Part shown: piece after piece, positions 5,933 to 13,286 of the stretch
Layout of the letters: the number at the start of each line of letters is the position of its first letter
Numbering within the stretch: the first letter of the stretch is position 1
DNA from: JALYRV01 sp036675475
GTDB taxonomy: Bacteria > Acidobacteriota > Vicinamibacteria > Vicinamibacterales > SCN-69-37
NCBI GenBank assembly: GCA_036675475.1
Contig: JAKFEY010000079.1
Coordinates: 1-18,783 of the forward strand
Length of the DNA: 18,783 nucleotides
Direction of reading: 5' to 3'
Made by a program: the position numbers and the translations under genes
Notes under the pieces: model-generated
Seen by the model: the letters and a program-made list of their open reading frames with translations, nothing else
Databases searched by the model: none
What the model was told of the DNA's origin: nothing

Positions 5933-8900
5933 ATGTTCATTTCCGATTTCGCCATCAAGCGCCCGATCATCACCGTCGTCACGATGATCGCGCTCGTCGT
6001 GTTCGGGCTGTTCGCGTTCGTGCAGCTCGACACCGACGAGTTCCCGGAGATCGATCCGCCGATCGTCTCGATCAACATTCCGTATCCCGGCGCGTCGCCC
6101 GATCAGGTGGAGCGCGAGATTCTCGAGCCCATCGAAGAGGCCGTGGCCGGCCTGAGCGGCGTCAACAAGATCACCTCGTCGGCGCTCGACAGCTTCGGCA
6201 CGCTGCTGGTCGAGTTCGTGTTCGAGAAGGACACGCAGGAAGCCACGCAGGAGATCCGCGACGAGATCAACGCCATCCGCAACGACCTGCCGGTGGAGAT
6301 GGAAGAGCCCGTGCTCGTCCAGTTCGATCCGGCCGACCTGCCGATCGTGTCGCTGGCGCTGGCCTCCACCACCGTGGATGCCGCCGAGTTGACGCTCATC
6401 GCCGATCCGCACATCACGCGAGAGCTGCGCGCGATCACCGGCGTCGGCGACGTCACCATCTCGGGCAACCGCGACCGCGAAGTCGACGTGGGCGTGCGGC
6501 CCGAGGCGCTGCAGGCGTCGGGCGTCAGCGTGGGGGAAGTCGTCAACGCGCTGCGCATGCAGAATCTCGCAGTGCCGGTCGGGCGCATCACGGCCGAAAG
6601 CGACGAGCGCACCATCCGCCTGCGCGGCCGCGTGGAAACTGTCGAAGACTTCCGCCAGATCGTCATCGCCAACCGCAGCGGCCGTCTGGTGCGCCTCGGC
6701 GACGTGGCCGACGTGCGCATCGGCACCGAAGAGCCGCGCACGGCCGCGATGTTCTCGGGCCGGGAAGCGGTCGGCCTCGACATCGTGAAGGCGAAGGGCT
6801 TCAGCACGACGGCCGTGTCCACCGATGTGCGCGACAAGGTCGAGGAGCTGCGCAAGACGCTGCCGCAGGGCGTGACGCTGGAAATCGTGCGCGACGCCGG
6901 CACGCGCGTCGACAACTCGGTGGCCAACGTGCGCGAGGCGCTCATCGAGGGCGCCCTGCTCACGGTGCTCACCGTGTTCCTGTTCCTCAACTCGTGGCGA
7001 TCGACCGTCATCACCGGCCTGGCGCTGCCGGTGTCGGTGCTCGCCGCGTTCGTGGCGGTGTGGGCGTGGGGCTTCACGCTCAACACCATGTCGCTGCTGG
7101 GGCTATCGCTGGCCATCGGCATCCTGATAGACGATGCGATTGTGGTGCGCGAAAACATCGTGCGCCACGTCGAGATGGGCAAGGACCATTTCACGGCGGC
7201 GCATGAAGGCACCGACGAGATTGGCCTGGCCGTGGCGGCCACCACGCTGTCGATCGTGGTGGTGTTCGTGCCCATGGCGTTCATGGGCGGCATCGCGGAA
7301 CAGTGGTTCGCGCCGTTCGCGCTCACGATCGCGTGCTCGGTACTCGTGTCGCTGTTCGTCAGCTTCTCGCTCGATCCGATGCTGTCGGCCTACTGGCCCG
7401 ATCCGCACATCGAGGAGAAGGATCGTTTCTGGGTGTCGCGCCAGCTCGCGCGCTTCAACCGCTGGTTCGATCGGCAGGCCAACGGCTACAAGCGCATCAT
7501 CGGGTGGGCGCTGCGCCATCGCATCGCCATGCTCGCGCTGGCCACAGCCACGTTCGTCGGCGCGCTCGCGCTGCCGGCGATGGGCTTCATTGGCGGCAGC
7601 TTCTTCCCGGTGCAGGACGTTTCGGAGTTCAACATCAACATCGAAGCGCCGCCGGGCTCGAGCCTCGCCTACACGACGGGCAAGGCCGAGGAGATCGCCG
7701 CCATCGCGCGGTCGAAGCCCGAAGTGGCCTACACCTACACCACCATCGGCGGACGCACGGGCGCGGTCGACGAGGGCATGGTCTACGTGCGCCTGACTCC
7801 GAAGGCCGAGCGCGATCGGCATCAGGATGACGTGTCGAGCAGCCTGCGGCAGGAGATTGCCAGCATCGGCGGCATCACCGCGTCGATCTCGACGGGTGAC
7901 TTCGAAAACCAGAAGCAGATCCAGCTGCAGATTCAGGGACCTGATTCCGGCGAGCTGACGCGCCTCGCCGAACAGGTGGCTGCAGCGGTGCGCACGGTGC
8001 CGGGCGCCGTCGATGTCGGCCTGTCGACCAAGGGCCAGAAGCCCGAGTTCGACGTGCGGCTCGATCGGCCGCTCGCCGGCAGCCTCGGCCTGACGGTTGC
8101 CGATGTCGCGCAGGTGCTGCGTCCGGCGTTTGCCGGCATCGACTCGGGCGACTGGGTGGACCCGACCGGCAAGACGCGCGACGTGACGGTGCGGCTCGCG
8201 CCCGAATCGCGCCGCCGCGTCACCGATCTCGAGTCGCTGCCGCTCGTGGTGCGCGACTCACAAGGCCAACCGGTCACGATGCCGCTGGGACAGGTCGCGT
8301 CGATCACGCCCGCGCTGGGCCCGGCGCGCATCGATCACCTCGATCGCGATCGCGTCGTGTCGGTGCAGGCCAACACGCAGGACCGCTCGCTCACCGAAGT
8401 GCTCGCCGACATCGACGCCAAGCTCGCGGCGGTGCCGTTCCCGCCCGGCTACTCGCTGCGCCAGGGGGGTGAGACCGAGGATCAGCAGGAAGTCTTCGGC
8501 CGCATCCTCGCGGCCATGGGCCTGGCGTTGATGCTGATGTACTTCGTGCTGGTCGTGCAGTTCGGATCGTTCCTCGATCCGATCGCCATCCTCGTGTCGC
8601 TGCCGCTCTCGCTCATCGGCGTCATGCTGGCGCTCATCACGACCGGCTCGACGCTCAACATCATGAGCATGATCGGCATCATCCTGCTCATGGGCATCGT
8701 CGCCAAGAACGCGATTCTGCTCATCGACTTCGCCAAGTGGTCGGAGGAGAAAGGCATGCCTCGGCGCGAGGCCATCATCGAGGCCGGCCGCGCGCGCCTG
8801 CGGCCGATCCTGATGACGACCTTCGCGCTGATTGCCGGCATGATGCCGGTGGCGATTGGCGCCGGCGAAGGCGGCGACTTCCGCGCGCCGATGGGCCGCG

Positions 8901-9043
8901 CCATCATCGGCGGCGTCATCACGTCGACGCTGCTGACGCTGCTGGTCATCCCGACGGTCTACGACATCCTGTCGGGCGCGCGCGACCGCATGATGCGGCT
9001 GTTCGGGCGCGACGCGAAGAAGAAGCACTTACATGCGGCGTAG
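5933..9043 (+). CDS. RND multidrug efflux pump, HAE-1/AcrB-like inner-membrane subunit
   Basis: This is a full-length 1036-aa protein. The N-terminus MFISDFAIKRPIITVVTMIAL is a typical HAE-1 start with TM1 at ~10-30. Two periplasmic porter/docking regions (~35-330 and ~560-850) each precede a block of membrane helices (~335-550 and ~860-1015). The proton-relay residues are present: adjacent aspartates D400/D401 in GILIDDAIVV (TM4) and K925 in VAKNAILLIDFAKW (TM10). These correspond to D407/D408 and K940 of E. coli AcrB. It exchanges protons for export of drugs, dyes, detergents or solvents as a trimer; the actual substrate range cannot be read from sequence. ATG 5933 follows the MFP stop codon directly, implying translational coupling. 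The TAG stop is part of a REP-like hairpin. It is the last gene of the tetR operon. Confidence 0.95.
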   Translation: MFISDFAIKRPIITVVTMIALVVFGLFAFVQLDTDEFPEIDPPIVSINIPYPGASPDQVEREILEPIEEAVAGLSGVNKITSSALDSFGTLLVEFVFEKDTQEATQEIRDEINAIRNDLPVEMEEPVLVQFDPADLPIVSLALASTTVDAAELTLIADPHITRELRAITGVGDVTISGNRDREVDVGVRPEALQASGVSVGEVVNALRMQNLAVPVGRITAESDERTIRLRGRVETVEDFRQIVIANRSGRLVRLGDVADVRIGTEEPRTAAMFSGREAVGLDIVKAKGFSTTAVSTDVRDKVEELRKTLPQGVTLEIVRDAGTRVDNSVANVREALIEGALLTVLTVFLFLNSWRSTVITGLALPVSVLAAFVAVWAWGFTLNTMSLLGLSLAIGILIDDAIVVRENIVRHVEMGKDHFTAAHEGTDEIGLAVAATTLSIVVVFVPMAFMGGIAEQWFAPFALTIACSVLVSLFVSFSLDPMLSAYWPDPHIEEKDRFWVSRQLARFNRWFDRQANGYKRIIGWALRHRIAMLALATATFVGALALPAMGFIGGSFFPVQDVSEFNINIEAPPGSSLAYTTGKAEEIAAIARSKPEVAYTYTTIGGRTGAVDEGMVYVRLTPKAERDRHQDDVSSSLRQEIASIGGITASISTGDFENQKQIQLQIQGPDSGELTRLAEQVAAAVRTVPGAVDVGLSTKGQKPEFDVRLDRPLAGSLGLTVADVAQVLRPAFAGIDSGDWVDPTGKTRDVTVRLAPESRRRVTDLESLPLVVRDSQGQPVTMPLGQVASITPALGPARIDHLDRDRVVSVQANTQDRSLTEVLADIDAKLAAVPFPPGYSLRQGGETEDQQEVFGRILAAMGLALMLMYFVLVVQFGSFLDPIAILVSLPLSLIGVMLALITTGSTLNIMSMIGIILLMGIVAKNAILLIDFAKWSEEKGMPRREAIIEAGRARLRPILMTTFALIAGMMPVAIGAGEGGDFRAPMGRAIIGGVITSTLLTLLVIPTVYDILSGARDRMMRLFGRDAKKKHLHAA

Positions 9044-9069
9044 CTGCCGGGACTGAAGTCCCGGCCTAC
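9040..9069. repeat. REP-like palindromic element overlapping the RND stop codon
   Basis: The perfect 9-bp arms gccgggact (9046-9054) and agtcccggc (9057-9065) enclose a 2-nt centre. Outer flanks gtag (9040-9043) and ctac (9066-9069) also pair, leaving ct as a bulge. This resembles the widespread extragenic palindromes of the type gtaggc-cggg-...-cccg-gcctac. There is no T run after it, so it is not a classical intrinsic terminator, though it could protect the 3' end of the operon mRNA. Confidence 0.8.
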
Positions 9070-9074
9070 CGCGG

Positions 9075-9103
9075 TTGACCATTTAAGGTCTGTGCAGCAA
9101 ACT
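9075..9103 (+). promoter_or_regulatory. Weak candidate promoter for the AP-superfamily hydrolase
   Basis: TTGACC (9075-9080, 5/6 to the -35 consensus) is followed after 17 nt by caaact (9098-9103, 3/6 to the -10 consensus). Transcription would begin almost at the ATG 9112, giving a near-leaderless mRNA. It lies just past the REP-like element, where a new transcription unit could begin. The -10 match is poor. Confidence 0.25.
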
Positions 9104-9111
9104 CTCCGCCA

Positions 9112-10125
9112 ATGAAGCTGATCCGTGCGCTGCTGCTCGCCGTGCTGGCGGTGTCCACGCCCGCTGCCCAGCCGGCTGAGCGCCACGTCGTGATCGTCAC
9201 CATCGACGGCCTTCGCTGGCAGGAATTTTTCGGCGGCGCCGACCAGCGTTACTTCAAGCAAAACGACCGCGGCGAAATCGAGCCGGCCGCCGCACGGTAC
9301 GCGGCTGCCAGCGACGAAGTGCGGCGCTCGATGCTGATGCCGTTCATGTGGAACGTCATCGCGAAGCAGGGTCAGATCTTCAACGCTCGGCTGACCAACG
9401 GGCTCTGGTTCTCGTACCCCGGCTACAACGAGCTGCTGTCGGGCGCGGCCGACGCGCGCATCGACAGCAACGACAAGGTACCCAACCCCAACGTCACCGT
9501 GCTCGAATGGCTCAACGGCCTCGACCGGTTCAAGGGACGCGTCGCAGCGTTCGGCTCGTGGGACGTGCTGCCATTCATTCTCAACAGCACGCGCAGCGGC
9601 ATCCCGGTGAAGTCGGGCTACGCGATCAGCGAGCTCGCGCGCGATCTGCCGGCGTACTGGAACTACGGCCCGTTCGACGCGCCCATCGTGTACGAAGCGC
9701 TCGACACATTGCGCACGAAGAAGCCGCGCGTCCTCTACGTGATGCTCGGCGAAGGCGACGAGTGGGCGCACGAAGGACGCTATCGCCTCTACCTCGACGC
9801 CACGCAGCGCGCCGATCGCTTCATCGAGCGCATCTGGACGACCCTGCAGTCGATGCCCGAGTATCGCGGCCGCACCACGCTGCTCGTCACAACCGATCAC
9901 GGCCGGGGCGCGACGATGAAGGACTGGGGCAATCATGGCCGAGAGACGCCGGCCGCGGAACGCACCTGGATGGCGGCGCTCGGTCCTGACATCCCCGCGC
10001 TCGGCCTCCGCGCCACTCCCGTCGCGACCGCCTCACAACTCGCCGCGACGATCGCCGCGGCCGTGGGCGAGGATTTCCGCACGTTTGCGCCAAAGGCCGC
10101 GCCGCCCGTCACATTCGGTCGCTAA
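9112..10125 (+). CDS. Exported alkaline-phosphatase-superfamily hydrolase (NPP/phosphodiesterase-like)
   Basis: This 337-aa protein has a signal peptide at residues 1-19 (hydrophobic IRALLLAVLAV, cleavage near PAA-Q). The two-metal site of the alkaline phosphatase superfamily is recognisable: D32 in VTIDGLRWQEFF, D216 and H220 in GEGDEWAH, D262 and H263 in TTDHGRG, and H275 in WGNHGRE. The motif WFSYPGYNELL places S101 where nucleotide pyrophosphatase/phosphodiesterases have the nucleophile Thr in their TFPN motif. The protein should therefore hydrolyse phosphate mono- or diesters (or related esters) in the periplasm; the substrate is unknown. The compact length lacks the extra domains of eukaryotic NPPs. 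ATG 9112 gives the signal peptide directly; no strong Shine-Dalgarno sequence is visible. The ADOP permease follows 46 nt downstream. Confidence 0.85.
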   Translation: MKLIRALLLAVLAVSTPAAQPAERHVVIVTIDGLRWQEFFGGADQRYFKQNDRGEIEPAAARYAAASDEVRRSMLMPFMWNVIAKQGQIFNARLTNGLWFSYPGYNELLSGAADARIDSNDKVPNPNVTVLEWLNGLDRFKGRVAAFGSWDVLPFILNSTRSGIPVKSGYAISELARDLPAYWNYGPFDAPIVYEALDTLRTKKPRVLYVMLGEGDEWAHEGRYRLYLDATQRADRFIERIWTTLQSMPEYRGRTTLLVTTDHGRGATMKDWGNHGRETPAAERTWMAALGPDIPALGLRATPVATASQLAATIAAAVGEDFRTFAPKAAPPVTFGR

Positions 10126-10171
10126 GGCCCACGGGTCAACCTTCACCGTCCCGCTGCCGTCCAAGACCTAC

Positions 10172-12613
10172 ATGGTCGAGACACTCCTTCAGGACCTCCG
10201 CATCGGCGCGCGCGGATTGCTCAAGCGGCCCGGGTTCACGCTGGCCGCGCTGCTCACGCTTGCGCTCGGCATCGGCGCCAACGCCGCCGTCTTCAGCGTC
10301 GTCAGCGGCGTGCTGCTGGCCCCGCTGCCGTACCGCGACGCCGACCGGGTGGTCGTGATCTGGAGCCGGTGGACCGGCTTCGAGAAAACGTGGGTGTCCG
10401 ACGCCGAGACGCTCGACTACCGGAACCGGACGCAGTCGTTCGAAGATGTCGGCGGCTGGAACATCGGCCAGGTCAACCTGACGGGTGGCGGCGACGCGAT
10501 CCGGATCGGCGCCGGATTCCTCACGCCGAATCTGCTGAGCGTGCTCGGCGCGCCGCCGGCACTCGGGCGCGGCTTCACCGACGCGGACGCCGCCGCCGAC
10601 ACGCCGACATCCGTCATCCTCAGCGACGGACTCTGGCGCCAACGCTTCGGCGCGCGTCCCGACATCGTCGGCCAGACCATCCAGGTGAATGGCATCGCGC
10701 GCGAAGTGATTGGCGTGATGCCCCGCGGATTCCAGCTGCCGACCGACTATGTGGCGGACGCGGCAGAACCGACGCGGCTCTGGCTTCCGCTGCGGCTCGA
10801 TCCCGCGAGCCGCGGCAGTCACGGCAATCACGCAGCCGCGCGCCTCAAACCGGGCGTGAGCGTGGAGACAGCCAACGCGGAACTGCTCGCGCTCACCGAA
10901 ACGCTGACGAAGGAAGGCCTCTATCCCGAGGCGATGAAGTTTCAGGCGTTCGCGCTGTCAGCCGCCGACGAGGCGCTCGGCGACGTGCGCACGCCGATCC
11001 TCCTCCTCGTGGGCGCAGTCGGCTGCCTGATGCTGATCGCCTGCGCGAACGTGGCGAACCTGCTGCTGGTGCGCGCGGATGCGCGGGGCCGCGAGATGGC
11101 CGTGCGTGCCGCGCTCGGCGCCAGACGCTCGCGCCTGGTGCGCCAGATGCTCACCGAAGGCGCGCTGCTCGCCGTAGCCGCGGCGGGCGCCGGCATCCTG
11201 ATGGCCTGGGCCGTGCTTGCGGCTCTGCTCTCGACGGATCTCACGGCCATCCCTCGCGCCTCGAACATCGCGCTCGATCTGCGCGTCGTCCTCTTCTCAC
11301 TCGCCGTCACCATCGTCACGCTCGTGCTCTTCAGCCTGCCGCCGGCGCTGCGCGCCTCGCGCGTCGACATCAACGACACCATCAAGGAAGGGGCCGGCAC
11401 CACGACAGCCGGCACCGAGCGGCAGCGGATGCGCGGCCTGCTCGTCGCGGGCGAAACGGCGCTGGCCGTGGCGCTGCTCGCGGGCGCGTTGTTGATGGTG
11501 CGCAGCGTCTGGAATCTGCAGCAGATCGATCTGGGCCTGAATCCTGACGGCGTGCTCACGATGCGGCTGGCGGTGCCCGCCGCAAAGTACGACACGCCGG
11601 AGCGCGTCATTGGTTTCTATGATCAGGTGCTCGATCGCGTTCGCGCGCTGCCGCAGGTCGATCGCGCCGGATTCATCCGCATCCTGCCGCTGGCCACCAC
11701 GATTGGCGACTGGGGATTGATGGTCGAGGGCTATCAGCCGCCGCCCGGCACCGGCGCGCCGGGTGACTGGCAGGTGGCGACCGATGGCGTGATCGAAGCG
11801 CTCGGCGAACGATTGATCAGAGGCCGCGACATTCTTCCGTCGGACGTTGCCGAGGGTCAGCAGGTCGCGCTCATCAACGAAGCCATGGCGGAGAAATACT
11901 GGGCGGGCCGCGAAGCGCTTGGCGGGCGGTTCCGCCAGGGACCGCCGAGCCGGCCCATGATCACCGTCATCGGCATCGTGGCCGACGTCAAACACAACGG
12001 CGTCACCGGCACCGTCAAGCCGAAGTTCTATCGCCCACACGCCCAGTGGCACATGAGCGCAGGCAACCCGATGCGGAACATGACGCTGGTGGTGCGCACG
12101 ACCGCGAATCCCGCATCGCTCGCGCCGTCCATCCGCGACGAGATCAAGCAGATGGACGCCGACGTCCCGATTGCGGCGGTGCAGACGATGGACGATGTGG
12201 TGGCCGCGTCGATCGCGACGCCTCGTCTGACGGGATGGCTGCTGGGCGTGTTCGCCGGCCTGGCGCTGCTGCTCGCGGCCGTCGGCATCTACAGCGTGCT
12301 GTCGTACGTCGTGAGCCAGCGGCGCCGCGAAATCGGCATCCGCGTGGCGATGGGCGCAACGACGTCGCAGGTCGTGGGCCTGATCTGGCGCGGAGGTCTC
12401 ACCGTGACGGCGGCCGGCGCGGTGGCCGGCATGATCATCGCCGCGCTGACCACGCAGGCGATGGCCGCGCTGCTGCACGGCGTCACGCCGCTCGACCCGC
12501 TGTCGTTCGTCGCGGCCCCGCTGCTGCTGATGATCGTGGCCTCAGTCGCCGCGCTCATTCCCGCGGTTCGCGCTACGCGGGTGGACACCGTCAGGGCGTT
12601 GAGAGTGGAATAA
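10172..12613 (+). CDS. ADOP-type ABC transporter permease (duplicated MacB/FtsX)
   Basis: This 813-aa protein has the duplicated architecture of acidobacterial orphan permeases. The N-terminus LLQDLRIGARGLLKRPGFTL leads into TM1 (~21-50). A MacB-like periplasmic domain follows (~51-270), then a first FtsX block with helices from ~276 and the loop REMAVRAALGARRSRLVRQM (~307). A second anchor helix lies at ~455-475, with a second periplasmic domain to ~680. The final FtsX block starts at ~687 with the loop RREIGIRVAMGATTSQVV (~717). I chose ATG 10172 because it gives the family N-terminus; the frame remains open upstream through the preceding gene. No ATP-binding subunit, membrane-fusion gene or PadR-type regulator is nearby, as is usual for this orphan family. 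Function and substrate are unknown; by homology it couples cytoplasmic ATP hydrolysis to periplasmic movement. Confidence 0.9.
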   Translation: MVETLLQDLRIGARGLLKRPGFTLAALLTLALGIGANAAVFSVVSGVLLAPLPYRDADRVVVIWSRWTGFEKTWVSDAETLDYRNRTQSFEDVGGWNIGQVNLTGGGDAIRIGAGFLTPNLLSVLGAPPALGRGFTDADAAADTPTSVILSDGLWRQRFGARPDIVGQTIQVNGIAREVIGVMPRGFQLPTDYVADAAEPTRLWLPLRLDPASRGSHGNHAAARLKPGVSVETANAELLALTETLTKEGLYPEAMKFQAFALSAADEALGDVRTPILLLVGAVGCLMLIACANVANLLLVRADARGREMAVRAALGARRSRLVRQMLTEGALLAVAAAGAGILMAWAVLAALLSTDLTAIPRASNIALDLRVVLFSLAVTIVTLVLFSLPPALRASRVDINDTIKEGAGTTTAGTERQRMRGLLVAGETALAVALLAGALLMVRSVWNLQQIDLGLNPDGVLTMRLAVPAAKYDTPERVIGFYDQVLDRVRALPQVDRAGFIRILPLATTIGDWGLMVEGYQPPPGTGAPGDWQVATDGVIEALGERLIRGRDILPSDVAEGQQVALINEAMAEKYWAGREALGGRFRQGPPSRPMITVIGIVADVKHNGVTGTVKPKFYRPHAQWHMSAGNPMRNMTLVVRTTANPASLAPSIRDEIKQMDADVPIAAVQTMDDVVAASIATPRLTGWLLGVFAGLALLLAAVGIYSVLSYVVSQRRREIGIRVAMGATTSQVVGLIWRGGLTVTAAGAVAGMIIAALTTQAMAALLHGVTPLDPLSFVAAPLLLMIVASVAALIPAVRATRVDTVRALRVE

Positions 12614-12627
12614 CGCATCGTGAGGGC

Positions 12628-12639
12628 GTGGGTACGTGG
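12628..12639 (+). repeat. Left 12-bp inverted repeat flanking the S23 gene
   Basis: gtgggtacgtgg at 12628-12639 is the exact reverse complement of 13271-13282. It lies 15 nt after the ADOP stop codon. The pair brackets the S23 gene and its flanks (655 nt end to end). It may mark the edge of an inserted cassette. Confidence 0.5.
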
Positions 12640-12824
12640 CTTCGGTGGTTGCCGTTGACGGTGGGCGCATAGCAGCGCAGCGCGTCGGGACGTGGCTGCA
12701 AGCGCCTAGCAGAATGGGCAACAACGCCGTGCTGACCCCGTTGCAGATATTGCAGAACCACTAGGTATCTCCGAGGCTTATCGGCGGAACCATGGCGGCA
12801 CGGCAAATGTAGTCCGTATCGGTC

Positions 12825-13253
12825 ATGGCTCTCTATAAACTCGATGAGTTGGTGGCCTACCAGCTGTCGATGGATCTCAAAAAGCAGGTCTTCGATCTGC
12901 TTTACAACTCACCAGCGCAGCGCGATCCCAAGTTTGCCGGACAGCTCAGTGATGCGGTGGCGTCGCTCGCCTCAAATCTTGCCGAGGGCTATTACCGATT
13001 CAATCCCGCTGAGTTCGCCACGTTCGTGAAGTACTGTCGCAGTTCTCTGGAGGAAGTACGTACGCGACTGCCCGACGGTGTTGCGAAGCGCTACTACTCA
13101 CGGCAAGACATCGATGCAATGCTGAACCTGGCCGAGCGGCTGGCCAAGGTTTTAGGCGGACTGTATTTCAGCCTGCGACGCCAGGCAGAGGCGAAGCGCT
13201 CGAAGGGTCGCGATCCCAAGCGACGTCCACCACGTCACCACCGTACACCTTAA
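12825..13253 (+). CDS. Four-helix-bundle protein of the 23S rRNA intervening-sequence (S23) family
   Basis: This 142-aa protein opens with LYKLDELVAYQLSMDLKKQVFDLL and contains QLSDAVASLASNLAEGYYR, the central signature of the S23 family (usually SI..NIAEG..R). FATFVKYCRSSLEEVRTRL follows (family: ...SL.E..T.L). The four helices span roughly residues 5-115. The last ~25 residues (RRQAEAKRSKGRDPKRRPPR...) are an arginine/lysine/proline-rich tail that extends beyond the usual fold. Such proteins were first seen encoded inside 23S rRNA intervening sequences, but most copies stand alone; their function is unknown. The start ATG 12825 aligns with the family start. Base composition is visibly lower in GC than the neighbouring genes, and 12-bp inverted repeats flank the gene, so recent acquisition is plausible. 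It converges on the SpoIIE gene 33 nt away. Confidence 0.88.
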   Translation: MALYKLDELVAYQLSMDLKKQVFDLLYNSPAQRDPKFAGQLSDAVASLASNLAEGYYRFNPAEFATFVKYCRSSLEEVRTRLPDGVAKRYYSRQDIDAMLNLAERLAKVLGGLYFSLRRQAEAKRSKGRDPKRRPPRHHRTP

Positions 13254-13270
13254 CCACTCCAGCAACGCAC

Positions 13271-13282
13271 CCACGTACCCAC
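13271..13282 (-). repeat. Right 12-bp inverted repeat flanking the S23 gene
   Basis: ccacgtacccac at 13271-13282 mirrors 12628-12639 exactly. It lies between the S23 stop codon and the convergent phosphatase stop codon. No transposase or terminator is associated with it. Confidence 0.5.
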
Positions 13283-13286
13283 CACA

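Noticed and set aside
4835..6412. Long minus-strand open frame of 525 codons opposite the MFP and RND genes
   Set aside because: Composition is Arg/His/Asp-rich as expected for a shadow of high-GC coding DNA; the plus-strand genes are certain and no motif is present.
9935..10171. Upstream part of the ADOP frame
   Set aside because: It overlaps the hydrolase gene and is not permease-like; the family N-terminus begins at 10172.
12741..12756. Direct repeat ttgcaga x2 upstream of the S23 gene
   Set aside because: Seven bases only, two copies; not distinguishable from chance.
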